Shown one piece after another: positions 9,176-17,193 of a DNA stretch of 44,934 nucleotides. Location of the stretch: positions 1-44,934 of the forward strand of contig NZ_BAABHD010000067.1 in the NCBI RefSeq assembly GCF_039541915.1, written 5' to 3'. Below the pieces are notes generated by a model. It was not told the origin of the DNA, ran no database searches, and saw nothing but the letters and a program-made list of their open reading frames with translations. This DNA is from Nibrella saemangeumensis (GTDB lineage Bacteria > Bacteroidota > Bacteroidia > Cytophagales > Spirosomataceae). The stretch's first letter is position 1, and the number at the start of each line of letters is the position of its first letter. The translations under genes were made by a program, and so were the position numbers.

Positions 9176-9218
9176 AACAGAAGCGGGATGCCAGATGGCA
9201 TCCCGCTTCTGTTTTAAC
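9171..9218. terminator. Perfect 23-bp hairpin shared by convergent genes
   Basis: Arms 9171-9193 and 9196-9218 are exact reverse complements with a two-base centre (GA), and both ends carry A/T runs. The left arm includes the nuclease stop codon (9173-9175), and the right arm ends at the base before the last codon of the LysM gene. It probably terminates both transcripts. Confidence 0.8.
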
Positions 9219-9695
9219 CTACAACTGTGGTATCCGCAGGACCTGACCGGGATAGATCAGGTCAGGATTTTTTAGCATCGGTTTGTTGGCTTCAAAGATG
9301 ACGCCGTACTTCATGGGGTCCCCGTAGTATTTCTTGGAAATCTTCGACAAGGTATCACCACTCTCTACCGTGTGCATTTGAGCCTGAGGTTGCTGCGGCT
9401 CGGCCACCGTCATTCGGTTATCTACCGTTTCTACGCCTTCGACATTACCAACGGCCAGGGCAATTTTTTCGGCATCTTCGTGAGATTGAACCTCTCCTTC
9501 CAGGACCACCGTATCACCGGCCGTTTTCACGGTCAGCTTATTATAGCGCAGTCCTAATTGTTTTACGTGACTGAGTAAAGCACCAGCCCGCAGTGGTTCT
9601 ACCTCCGCGCTTTTGGCCGGGTCATTGGCAGGCGCCTGCTGCTCTTTGTTCATTACTTTCTCACCAACACCTTTTAGAAACTTAAGAAGACCCAT
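9219..9695 (-). CDS. BON and LysM domain protein (KbpA/YgaU-like)
   Basis: The 158-residue protein has a BON domain (about 45-98; LTVKTAGDTVVLEGEV, then VEGVETVDNRM) and a C-terminal LysM domain (about 107-157; HTVESGDTLSKISKKYYG, then NPDLIYPGQVLRIP). This two-domain order is that of E. coli YgaU/KbpA, a small potassium-binding protein. The LysM module suggests contact with peptidoglycan or another glycan. No Sec signal is visible; the N-terminus MGLLKFLKGVGEKVMNK is amphipathic. It is likely a single-gene unit. Confidence 0.82.
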   Translation of the reverse strand: MGLLKFLKGVGEKVMNKEQQAPANDPAKSAEVEPLRAGALLSHVKQLGLRYNKLTVKTAGDTVVLEGEVQSHEDAEKIALAVGNVEGVETVDNRMTVAEPQQPQAQMHTVESGDTLSKISKKYYGDPMKYGVIFEANKPMLKNPDLIYPGQVLRIPQL

Positions 9696-9793
9696 AACAA
9701 ATTTGGTTTAGAGATACATGAAGAAACTGGATAGCAATCTGGATGCTACAACTGACAGATACAACTTACAAGTCTCCGTATTGTTAGATGACC

Positions 9794-10366
9794 TTATCTG
9801 GTAAGCGGTATCAGTACGTAGTCTTCGTCCATTTTCTGAAGCCGGTAGCGGAAGGTTTGGCTGCCTCCGGTAGGTTCAGCATTGCTGTCGCCGGGGCGGT
9901 ATAGGGGAAATTTGCGGCAGATAAATGGTTTTTGGACCCAGATGCTGTCGTGCCCCATGTATCCGTCGACCGCGATGCTCTCCCAGTTGACAGGGAAGAT
10001 ATCACCTTTATTACTGGCCAGAAACTGCCAGCCGTACACGCTGCCGAAGGAGCCGCTGCCATAACTGGTGGCGTATACGTATAGCTCAGGAAAGCGGTTA
10101 TTGTCCAGATCGGCCACCTCGGCATCGACAACAATGCCGTTGGTTTCGATCCAGATGTTGGTGAGCAACACACTGCCCCGGTAAGCTCTGACGTTCAGGT
10201 CACGGATAGGCCCGGTGCCACCTGCGGTTACAATAAAGCGATAGGTACTGAAGCGTAACGTATCCTGATAATCAATCGGCCGGTAGGTAAACCCAGTTTG
10301 TTCCTGGTTAGGACCCAGGAGCCATATAAGAAATACCACCCCACCTAAATACGCTGTTAGCGGCAT
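9794..10366 (-). CDS. Exported protein, PliI-like (putative I-type lysozyme inhibitor fold)
   Basis: The 190-residue protein has a short hydrophobic N-terminus (LGGVVFLIWLLG), probably a signal peptide. The core VVDAEVADLDNNRFPELYVY, followed by YGSGSFGSVYGWQF, has the (D/N)-rich turn and Ser/Gly-rich loop seen in PliI-family periplasmic inhibitors of invertebrate-type lysozyme. The assignment rests on this motif only. If it is wrong, the protein is an exported Bacteroidota protein of unknown function. It is divergent from miaA. Confidence 0.5.
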   Translation of the reverse strand: MPLTAYLGGVVFLIWLLGPNQEQTGFTYRPIDYQDTLRFSTYRFIVTAGGTGPIRDLNVRAYRGSVLLTNIWIETNGIVVDAEVADLDNNRFPELYVYATSYGSGSFGSVYGWQFLASNKGDIFPVNWESIAVDGYMGHDSIWVQKPFICRKFPLYRPGDSNAEPTGGSQTFRYRLQKMDEDYVLIPLTR

Positions 10367-10461
10367 TGCATCGCTTATAATGGTTTGCCAAATATATGAA
10401 TATGAAACAAATACCGGACGGACAAGGAAAATTTATATCCATCCGGGCTAAAGGCTTTGTT

Positions 10462-10469
10462 TAACTTTG
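10462..10469 (+). promoter_or_regulatory. Putative miaA promoter -7 element
   Basis: TAACTTTG matches TAnnTTTG exactly and lies 19 bases before the miaA ATG. No clear -33 element was seen at the expected spacing. Confidence 0.55.
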
Positions 10470-10488
10470 CGGCCTGAACCTGACTGAT

Positions 10489-11391
10489 ATGGCGAAAACC
10501 CTGCTGGTTGTTGCCGGCCCCACGGCCGTGGGTAAAACAGCCCTGTGCGTCCGTCTGGCAAAAGCCTTACAGACCGATGTAGTCTCGGCCGATTCCCGGC
10601 AATTTTATCGTGAATTAACCATCGGCACGGCTAAGCCCACGCCAGCCGAGATGGCGGGTGTGGTACACCATTTCATTAACTCACATACCATTACGGAGCA
10701 GGTCAGCGCCGGGCAGTACGAGCGGGAAGCCCTACTGTTGCTGGAACAGCTTTTTGCCGAAAAAGATCTGGTGATTTTATCAGGTGGTACGGGATTGTAC
10801 ATCCAGGCCCTGTGCTTTGGTCTGGACGATATCCCACCAATAGAACCAGCGTTCCGCGAGTCCTTGGAGCAACGGGTAGCAACCGAAGGATTGGCACCGC
10901 TTCAGAAAGAATTGCGCCGGCTCGACCCCGTTTATGTTCAAACTGCCGACCTGCAGAACACGCAGCGTGTCATTCGTGCCCTTGAAGTGTGTCTGGCAAC
11001 AGGCCAGCCGTACTCATCCTTCCGGCGGCAGCAAACCACTCCGCGGCCGTTCCAATGCCGCCTGATAGCCCTGGACCGCCCCCGCGCCGAGCTATATGCC
11101 CGCATTGATCAGCGCATGGATGCCATGCTGGAGGCCGGTCTCGTCGACGAAGCCCGCACCCTCCTGCCCTACCGCCACCACAATACGCTGCAAACGGTAG
11201 GCTATAAAGAAGTTTTTGGCTATCTCGACGGCGAATACAACTACGAGGAAATGGTTCGCCTGCTCAAACGCAACTCCCGGCGCTACGCCAAACGCCAGCT
11301 TACCTGGTTTCGCCACCAGGCCAATTACCAGTGGTTCAGCGCAGAGGATTTTGAAGGAGTATTGCAGTTCTCAGTGGGCAGATTACAGTAG
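10489..11391 (+). CDS. miaA: tRNA dimethylallyltransferase MiaA
   Basis: MiaA transfers a dimethylallyl group to N6 of A37 in tRNAs that read UNN codons. The 300-residue protein shows the P-loop GPTAVGKT (10-17), the catalytic segment DSRQFYRELTIGTAKP, the GGTGLYIQAL motif, and the C-terminal RYAKRQLTWFRHQ signature of the family. The length is normal. It stands alone on the plus strand with its own -7 element. Confidence 0.96.
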   Translation: MAKTLLVVAGPTAVGKTALCVRLAKALQTDVVSADSRQFYRELTIGTAKPTPAEMAGVVHHFINSHTITEQVSAGQYEREALLLLEQLFAEKDLVILSGGTGLYIQALCFGLDDIPPIEPAFRESLEQRVATEGLAPLQKELRRLDPVYVQTADLQNTQRVIRALEVCLATGQPYSSFRRQQTTPRPFQCRLIALDRPRAELYARIDQRMDAMLEAGLVDEARTLLPYRHHNTLQTVGYKEVFGYLDGEYNYEEMVRLLKRNSRRYAKRQLTWFRHQANYQWFSAEDFEGVLQFSVGRLQ

Positions 11392-11483
11392 GCTGTACCT
11401 AGTTGGCAATACTCAGTTGGCAGAAAAAAGAGCGCCCAGCCGACATCGTAAGTCTAAGTACTGAGAACAGAAATCTGCCCACT
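11365..11483. repeat. Intergenic short-repeat region after miaA
   Basis: The gap between miaA and the rhodanese gene is built from variants of CTCAGT(T/G)GGCAG. Copies occur at about 11370, 11392-11400 and 11413, and AGTGGGCAGATT (11373-11384) is matched by its exact reverse complement at 11472-11483. Similar words in the opposite sense occur at 15149-15184. It could be a folded 3' region or a degenerate repeat family. The first part overlaps the end of miaA. Confidence 0.5.
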
Positions 11484-11486
11484 AAA

Positions 11487-11780
11487 TTACAACTTCCGGT
11501 ACGCCAGGATGCCGCCAACGAGGTTGCGAACGTTGTTGAAGCCGTTTTCTTCGAGAATCCGCTGGGCCGTAGCACTCCGGGCCCCCGAACGGCACTGTAC
11601 AATGATTTCTTCGTCCTGAAGGCCATCCAGCTCATCCATACGGTGCTGAATTTCACCCAACGGAATGAGTTGACCACCCAGATTATCCTCCGTGTATTCG
11701 TACGGCTCGCGCACGTCGATCAGGTTTACTTTTTCGCCCTTGTCGAGCCGCTCTTTCAACTCCTGTACGGTAATATCCAT
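11487..11780 (-). CDS. Rhodanese-like domain protein
   Basis: The 97-residue protein consists of one rhodanese domain: VNLIDVREPYEYTEDNLGG at the N-terminal half and the active-site loop VQCRSGARS with Cys63. It probably carries a sulfane sulfur for thiolation or redox reactions in the cytoplasm. There is no signal peptide. It starts 9 bases after the stop of the T9SS cargo gene, so it may be read from the same transcript, although no functional link is apparent. Confidence 0.9.
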   Translation of the reverse strand: MDITVQELKERLDKGEKVNLIDVREPYEYTEDNLGGQLIPLGEIQHRMDELDGLQDEEIIVQCRSGARSATAQRILEENGFNNVRNLVGGILAYRKL

Positions 11781-11789
11781 TGTTTTAAG

Positions 11790-13625
11790 TTATTTCTGAA
11801 TAACTAATTTCTGCACTACAGTTCGTTTGCCGTCCGAAAGCCGGAGCAGGTAGAAGCCGCTCGTGAGGTGACTCAAATCTGCGGTCCGGCGGCCGGAAAC
11901 GCCCGGGAGGCTGTAGAGCAGACGACCACTCAGATCCAGTACCTCCATCCTGCTAATGGCTTCGTTATCCCAGCGAATGTCGCCCGCCGTTGGGTTCGGG
12001 TATACCTGCATGGGCAGCAACGGCTCTTCGCGACCGGTAACTACCAAACTGGCGGTTCCGCCCATGACCGGCCGGATCATTGGAACACCCCGAATGTCTG
12101 TATAGGCTTCCCAGCGATTACTCAGGTTCACCAGCAACTGATTACTAAAGGGGCTGTTTCGATCAAAGCCAATCGGAATGGGCGTCTCATTGACCTGCGT
12201 AAAGGTAATGTAGAACGTGTCTTTAACGGCTACCGGATTATCAAATTTAAACTCCACAAAGCCGTTCCGAACAGACGGATAGCGCACTGTAAAAGACTTC
12301 TGGTACAATGCCCGGCTACCGGGTACCCCTCGCTCATTTGCATAAACGCTGAGGGCAAAAAGCTGCCCCGTCTGGTTGGTCTGGTAAGGCAGGAAGCAAA
12401 TCCGGACGCCCGTTACCGCATCCGGTTCATTGGCAATAAACCGCATAGCCGCCCTTGACTGCCGCTGGTTGATCTGGATGCCGATTTCGGCCGATCCGTC
12501 ATCGTAGGCGTAGTAGTCGTCAAGCACGGTATGGCCGGAAATGGTATCGTTCCGGCGTAAGTTAATGGTTGGAATCGAGGGATTCTGATCGTCGGTCGTT
12601 AACACATCAAAGGTATACCGCAGCACGGCCCGACCGGCCGGCGAAACCCCGGTTAGTGGCGTTGGGCGAATCCGCTTTCCCTGCGAACTCAGCGACGGAA
12701 TCAGCACCGACAGCGTTTGCTGTTCGTCCTGAATGGTGCGGCCGCTGACCAGTTCCTGCACCCGGAAGCTGAAGGTTGTAAAGTTGAAGTTGTTGAACAG
12801 GTTATTAACATCCGTGGTGACAGAATCGGCGGTTTCGGCATCCGGATTGGCCAGGTACTGCCGCAGCGGCATTGCGGTGTAGCGTTTTAGGTAGGGGCTC
12901 ACCGCCTGCCGGGTTGCCACATCCTTAATAACCCGGTCGAACTGCGACCGGCCCCTGTTCATATACACGTAATCGAGATGCCAGGAATCAAAGGCCCCCG
13001 CCTGCCGGTCGAATGATTGAATCCGGAATTGAAAACCCGCGTGCAGAAAGCGCGGATCGGTAACGGCCACAAAGGACTGGGTAAAGTTGTTGTTCAGGAT
13101 ACCCCCGGCCTCTTTCCACACTGTCCGCCACTGTCCGTCGTTACCCAGAAACTGTAGCCGGAGCGAATCTTCGACGTCGGGTAGTTCGCCCAGGCCTTTG
13201 CGCTGCCAGTAAAAACTTAGGTATACCGAGTCGGCCGGGTTGTAACCAGCCAGATTAATGGGCTGGGAAGTCAGCGTATCGGTTGGGCCGTTGATAGCCG
13301 TTTGTACCCCGTTGAAATTATACGGCCGGCCGCTGGCGTTGAGTCCATCGAAGGTAGCTACGTTGACCGACGGGTGGTTGATCGGCATGCTATTGTTGAT
13401 GTACACGCCACTGCCGGGTACCCACCGCGCCGGATCAAGCCGGCCGGGCGAAAGAGAAAAATCGTCAAAAAATGGCAGACTCAGCGGCTGCTGGCCTAAT
13501 GCCGGATGGACCAGCAGGGTAGCTGTCAGCAATACAATCGGAAGACTCCAAATAAAGAAACCTTGCCGGACAAAACGCCCGGCAAGGTTTTTACTATATT
13601 GACACAACGTAAAAAGTAAAAACAT
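11790..13625 (-). CDS. Type IX secretion (T9SS) cargo protein with C-terminal sorting domain
   Basis: The 611-residue secreted protein has an N-terminal hydrophobic signal ending near ALGQQ (about residue 45). A large beta-rich region follows (about 50-530) with FFDDFSLSPGRLDPARW, typical of Bacteroidota surface proteins. The C-terminus is a Por-type sorting domain (about 540-611): MQVYPNPTAGDIRW, then MEVLDLSGRLL and SGFYLLRLSDGKRTVVQKLV. The sorting domain would be removed by the PorU sortase at the surface. The function of the main region is unknown. The start is uncertain: codons 13-24 are encoded by a strong hairpin (13558-13590), which suggests that initiation may be further downstream, although no good downstream ATG exists. 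Confidence 0.85.
   Translation of the reverse strand: MFLLFTLCQYSKNLAGRFVRQGFFIWSLPIVLLTATLLVHPALGQQPLSLPFFDDFSLSPGRLDPARWVPGSGVYINNSMPINHPSVNVATFDGLNASGRPYNFNGVQTAINGPTDTLTSQPINLAGYNPADSVYLSFYWQRKGLGELPDVEDSLRLQFLGNDGQWRTVWKEAGGILNNNFTQSFVAVTDPRFLHAGFQFRIQSFDRQAGAFDSWHLDYVYMNRGRSQFDRVIKDVATRQAVSPYLKRYTAMPLRQYLANPDAETADSVTTDVNNLFNNFNFTTFSFRVQELVSGRTIQDEQQTLSVLIPSLSSQGKRIRPTPLTGVSPAGRAVLRYTFDVLTTDDQNPSIPTINLRRNDTISGHTVLDDYYAYDDGSAEIGIQINQRQSRAAMRFIANEPDAVTGVRICFLPYQTNQTGQLFALSVYANERGVPGSRALYQKSFTVRYPSVRNGFVEFKFDNPVAVKDTFYITFTQVNETPIPIGFDRNSPFSNQLLVNLSNRWEAYTDIRGVPMIRPVMGGTASLVVTGREEPLLPMQVYPNPTAGDIRWDNEAISRMEVLDLSGRLLYSLPGVSGRRTADLSHLTSGFYLLRLSDGKRTVVQKLVIQK
13558..13590. terminator. Hairpin at the 5' end of the T9SS cargo gene
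   Basis: AAACCTTGCCGG (13558-13569) and CCGGCAAGGTTT (13579-13590) are perfect 12-bp arms around nine bases. T-rich sequence follows on both strands. It lies 59 bases past the stop of the upstream PASTA gene, where its terminator would be expected, yet it falls inside the first 24 codons of the following reading frame. It could be a terminator, an attenuator, or a sign that the frame's start is mis-set. Confidence 0.5.
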
Positions 13626-13648
13626 ATGTGACGGTGGCCTGCTTATTG

Positions 13649-14419
13649 TTAGTTATCAAGTGGCCCGACAACCCAGAGATCAACGGTCTCGCCCACCCGG
13701 ATACGTTCACCCGGGCGGGGCTCCGGCTTCTGCCGAACCACCGTACCTACTTCTTTCTCAGGGTCTTCTACGGAGATGACCGTACCTACCTGAAGATTAG
13801 ATCCCTTAATAATCAGTCTCGCTTCATCGAGCGGTTTACCTATAACGTCCGGCACATCGAAGGTAGTATTCCCGAGACCATCGCCAAGCACCAGGTCAAT
13901 CTTGGCACCTTTCGGCACCGGCATTCCGGCTTTAACCTCCTGTCCGTTATATAATTGCTGTAAAACTGAGTTTTTAGCAAGGTCGGGTTTATAGCTGATA
14001 GTGCCCAGATCGAGACCATTCGAGCGCAGTGTCAGTTCCGCGCTGCGTTTGGTCAGATCAACCAGTTTGGGCATCGGTACCATCGGCGCCGTCAGCTTGG
14101 TAATGGTGACGTAGATCTTCCGGCCTTCTTTCACTTTCGCCCCGGGACGGGGGTATTGGATATACACCGTCAGGGGTTCCACACCAGCTACATAGGTACA
14201 GTCACTGACTTCGTACCGCAGATCACGGTCGTTTAGCAGCGTCTTCAATTCATCCGTACTCAGGCCCGACAGTTCCGGAACCGTAATGGACTGCCCATGG
14301 TTGGTCGTGAACGGGAGATAAACAAAGAAAAACCCTAAGAAAAGTACGGCCAGCAGTGCCAGAACGATACCCACATGGATCAGCAGGTCGGTAGCTCTGC
14401 GGGTGCTAATTTTCGCCAT
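13649..14419 (-). CDS. Membrane-anchored triple PASTA-domain protein
   Basis: The 256-residue protein has a short basic N-terminus, one membrane helix (about 13-34; LLIHVGIVLALLAVLFLGFF) and three consecutive PASTA domains outside the cytoplasm (about 44-112, 113-183, 187-254). These are recognised by VPELSGLSTDELKTLL, MPKLVDLTKRSAELTL and VPDVIGKPLDEARLII, each followed by a ...VGT(V/I)xxQ-like strand and a basic/Gly turn. PASTA domains bind peptidoglycan or muropeptides in many proteins. Here they have no kinase domain, so a cell-wall sensing or tethering role is inference. It follows ribE by 51 bases and is probably in its operon. Confidence 0.88.
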   Translation of the reverse strand: MAKISTRRATDLLIHVGIVLALLAVLFLGFFFVYLPFTTNHGQSITVPELSGLSTDELKTLLNDRDLRYEVSDCTYVAGVEPLTVYIQYPRPGAKVKEGRKIYVTITKLTAPMVPMPKLVDLTKRSAELTLRSNGLDLGTISYKPDLAKNSVLQQLYNGQEVKAGMPVPKGAKIDLVLGDGLGNTTFDVPDVIGKPLDEARLIIKGSNLQVGTVISVEDPEKEVGTVVRQKPEPRPGERIRVGETVDLWVVGPLDN

Positions 14420-14470
14420 TCAAAAGAAACGTCTCCGGTTAAACCTGTAATATTAACGCATTCAGCCGTC

Positions 14471-15061
14471 TTAGCGGTATTGCTCCAGCATTTTTTTGAT
14501 GTACTTGCCTACGATGTCAAACTCAAGATTGACCACCTGGCCGGCCCGCAGATCGCGGAATGTCGTGTGCTCATAGGTGTAGGGAATGATGGTAACGCGG
14601 AAGCCCATCGGCCGGGAGTCAAACACCGTCAGGCTCACTCCGTTGATGCAGATGGACCCTTTCTCGACGGTAATATTGCCTACCTGCGGATCGTACTCAA
14701 AATCAAACAGCCAGCTCCCGTGCTGATCCTGAACATGAGTGCAAATACCCGTCTGATCAACATGCCCCTGCACAATATGGCCATCAAAACGGCCGTTGGC
14801 GGGCATACAACGCTCCAGGTTAACGCGGCTGCCGGTTTGTAACTGTCCCAGATTGGTTTTCTTCAACGTCTCGTCTACCGCCGTTACGGTATAGGTATCG
14901 CCGTCCACGGACGTAACGGTTAGACAAACTCCATTGTGGCTGACACTCTGATCAATTTTCAGCTCGTGCGTAATGGGCGACGCAAGATGAAACGTCAGAT
15001 TGGTACCTGCTGCCTCTATTTTCTGCACCACACCCGTGGCTTCAACAATTCCTGTAAACAT
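14471..15061 (-). CDS. ribE: Riboflavin synthase, alpha subunit
   Basis: This enzyme dismutates two 6,7-dimethyl-8-ribityllumazine molecules to riboflavin and a pyrimidinedione. The 196-residue protein begins with the invariant MFTGIVEATG and contains the two lumazine-binding barrels as an internal repeat. The first (about 1-97) has SHNGVCLTVTSVDGD; the second (about 98-190) has GHIVQGHVDQTG and KGSICINGVSLTVFDS. The C-terminal helix probably mediates trimer formation. No FMN riboswitch is visible in the 94-base upstream gap. Confidence 0.96.
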   Translation of the reverse strand: MFTGIVEATGVVQKIEAAGTNLTFHLASPITHELKIDQSVSHNGVCLTVTSVDGDTYTVTAVDETLKKTNLGQLQTGSRVNLERCMPANGRFDGHIVQGHVDQTGICTHVQDQHGSWLFDFEYDPQVGNITVEKGSICINGVSLTVFDSRPMGFRVTIIPYTYEHTTFRDLRAGQVVNLEFDIVGKYIKKMLEQYR

Positions 15062-15148
15062 AGTTGTACTGATTGGGGGTAAAGGCCCGGCCTTTTCAAA
15101 ACAACAGTAGACCCTCTCCTACCGTTCAGACGGTTTATCGAAGATTGT

Positions 15149-15184
15149 CTACTGCCTACTGAGGGCTGCCTACTGAGGACTGCC
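15149..15184. repeat. Short direct repeats after the glycosyltransferase gene
   Basis: CTGCCTACTGAGG occurs nearly twice in tandem (CTGCCTACTGAGGG, then CTGCCTACTGAGGA), preceded by CTACTG and followed by CTGCCTG. The words resemble the CTCAGTTGGCAG variants after miaA in the opposite sense. It spans the end of the glycosyltransferase gene and its downstream gap. The function is unknown. Confidence 0.45.
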
Positions 15185-16097
15185 TGACCACTTCATGTTT
15201 CACCACATACGGTGGCAATCCGCTTTGCTGCATAAACAGTTTACCGAGGTACTCGCTGACCACCCCTAGAAAGAGAAGTTGCAGACCGGCCAGCAAAAAT
15301 ACAGCCCAGGTGACAATATACCAGCCCTGCACCGGAAACCAGTCCGCCAGCCCACCAATCAGCAAGCCCATTCCCACCAGTGCGCTAACCAGAAACAAAC
15401 CAACTCCCACCAGGGTAAAAACCCGCAAGGGCCAGACCGAATAGCCGATCAGGACATTCAGAAACAGGGAGACTAGTTTTTTGAGCGTATAGTTGGATTG
15501 CCCCTCCTGCCGGGGATGATGTGGTACCTCTACGCTGCCAACGTGGCGGGTAGCCCGGAAAATAAGGCCGTCGATGTACGGATAAGGCCCTTTGTAACGG
15601 ATAATCTCCTGCACCACCTCGTACCGGATCAATTTGAAACTGGACAGGTAGAGCTCCTCCGGCTTGTCGATCAGGTAGGTAGCCAGTTTGTTGAGCAGCC
15701 GGCTGCCGGCATTCCTGAACCAGGCGTGCTGCTTGCGGGCGTAGCGGCTGTACACCACATCATACCCTTCGGCATCGGCTGCGTTTACCAGTGTCAGAAT
15801 AGCCTCGGGCGGGTTCTGAAAGTCATCGTCAATGATTACAGCATACTGGCCGCGTACGTAGTTCAACCCGCACAGCACGGCGTTGAACTCGCCAAAATTC
15901 CGGCGCAGACCAATAAACTGGACATTGGCGTATTGTTCGGTCAGGGCAAAACATACGGCTTCGGAGCGATCACGGCTGCCGTCATTGACCAGCACAATCT
16001 CGAAGTCGTGCCCATCCAGACACGCCTGCAACCGGGCAACCAGCGGGGCCAGTGTCTTTTCGCTATTGTACACCGGAATGACAATGCTTAGTTTCAT
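15156..16097 (-). CDS. Family 2 glycosyltransferase, GtrB/ArnC-like, two C-terminal membrane helices
   Basis: The 313-residue protein is a GT-A fold, family 2 enzyme of the polyprenyl-phosphate sugar transferase type. The nucleotide-binding N-terminus is SIVIPVYNSEKTLAPLV. VIIDDDFQNPPE (about 92-103) supplies the DxD-like metal site in the form usual for GtrB/DPM1-like enzymes. Two hydrophobic helices at about 226-250 and 263-288 anchor it in the inner membrane. It probably loads a sugar from a nucleotide donor onto undecaprenyl phosphate. It begins 4 bases after the aminotransferase gene, so the donor may be the amino sugar produced by its neighbours. That link is inference. Confidence 0.87.
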   Translation of the reverse strand: MKLSIVIPVYNSEKTLAPLVARLQACLDGHDFEIVLVNDGSRDRSEAVCFALTEQYANVQFIGLRRNFGEFNAVLCGLNYVRGQYAVIIDDDFQNPPEAILTLVNAADAEGYDVVYSRYARKQHAWFRNAGSRLLNKLATYLIDKPEELYLSSFKLIRYEVVQEIIRYKGPYPYIDGLIFRATRHVGSVEVPHHPRQEGQSNYTLKKLVSLFLNVLIGYSVWPLRVFTLVGVGLFLVSALVGMGLLIGGLADWFPVQGWYIVTWAVFLLAGLQLLFLGVVSEYLGKLFMQQSGLPPYVVKHEVVRQSSVGSPQ

Positions 16098-16101
16098 AGC
16101 C

Positions 16102-17193
16102 TTAGCCGGGGTAACCGTTGATGGTGTCGACTATATACTGAATCTGAGTATCGGTTAAAGCGCTATTGAGCGGCAAACTAACAATCTCCCGGTGCAACTG
16201 CTCCGCAACTGGTAACGATAGATGACCATACTCTGCGTAGGCCGGCTGCTGGTGTGGGGGTATCGGGTAATGCACATCGGTACCAATGCCCCGCTCGCGC
16301 AGGTAATTTCTGACCCCATCGCGCTGCGGATGCCGGACCACAAACAAATGCCAGCTATCATCGCTTACCCGATCAGAGGGCGGTAAGGTAATGTCGGAAT
16401 GGGTAATCCCTGCCAGGTACTGGCCGGCCAGTTGTCGCCGTCGGGCGTTCTCTTCATCCAGCAGGGGGAGTTTTTCGGTCAAAATAGCGGCCTGAATTTC
16501 ATCGAGCCGGCTATTGTAGCCGGTATAATCATTTCGGTATTTATGGCCCGATCCGTAGTTACGAAGGTAGCGGAGCCGGTCGGCCAACACACTATCGTTG
16601 GTGGTAATGGCTCCGGCATCGCCCAGAGCCCCTAAATTTTTGCTGGGGTAAAAGCTGAACCCGGCGGCATCGCCCAGGTTTCCAGCCTGGCGGCCCTGAT
16701 AAACGGCACCGTGCGCCTGAGCGGCATCTTCCAGTACCTTTAATCCGTATTGCCTGGACAGGGCGTTGATGGCCTCCATGTCGCAACACCGACCGTAGAG
16801 ATGCACCGGTAAAATGGCCTTTGTCCGGGAAGTAATGGCGGCTTCAAGTTTAGTAGGGTCAAGCAGATAAGAGGTCAGATCCGGCTCTGCAAAAACGGGG
16901 ACCAGACCGGCATGGGTGACCGCCAGCACAGTAGCGATGTAGGTATTTGACGGAACGATTACTTCACTGCCAGCCGGAAAATCCCAGGCTTTCAGCACCA
17001 GCGTCAAGGCCTCCAGCCCATTGGCCACCCCGATGCAGTGGCGGGTGCCACAGTATTCCGCAAAAGCGGCTTCAAAGGAAGTTACCTCATTTCCCAGAAT
17101 ATACCATCCCGACCGGATAACCCGTTGCACGGCCCGGCTGATTCGTTCGGCATGAGGTGCATTGACGGCTCCCAGATCCAGAAAGGGGATCAT
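16102..17193 (-). CDS. DegT/DnrJ/EryC1/StrS sugar aminotransferase
   Basis: This PLP-dependent aminotransferase acts on nucleotide-linked keto sugars. The 363-residue protein has the family features PSNTYIATVLA, LEDAAQAHGA and the PLP lysine Lys185 in GFSFYPSKNLGALGDAG. RNYGSGHKYRNDYTGYNSRLDEIQAA is the usual substrate and dimer region. It overlaps the cupin gene by ATGA (17190-17193), implying translational coupling. A pairing of this enzyme with an FdtA/QdtA isomerase is known to make dTDP-3-amino-3,6-dideoxyhexoses (FdtB/QdtB), which is the most likely product here. Confidence 0.92.
   Translation of the reverse strand: MIPFLDLGAVNAPHAERISRAVQRVIRSGWYILGNEVTSFEAAFAEYCGTRHCIGVANGLEALTLVLKAWDFPAGSEVIVPSNTYIATVLAVTHAGLVPVFAEPDLTSYLLDPTKLEAAITSRTKAILPVHLYGRCCDMEAINALSRQYGLKVLEDAAQAHGAVYQGRQAGNLGDAAGFSFYPSKNLGALGDAGAITTNDSVLADRLRYLRNYGSGHKYRNDYTGYNSRLDEIQAAILTEKLPLLDEENARRRQLAGQYLAGITHSDITLPPSDRVSDDSWHLFVVRHPQRDGVRNYLRERGIGTDVHYPIPPHQQPAYAEYGHLSLPVAEQLHREIVSLPLNSALTDTQIQYIVDTINGYPG

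Noticed and set aside
11868..12458. 196-codon plus-strand frame inside the T9SS cargo gene
   Set aside because: It overlaps the recognisable sorting-domain gene and shows no motif.
15062..15155. FMN riboswitch upstream of ribE
   Set aside because: The gap is 94 bases and lacks the conserved multi-helix RFN element.
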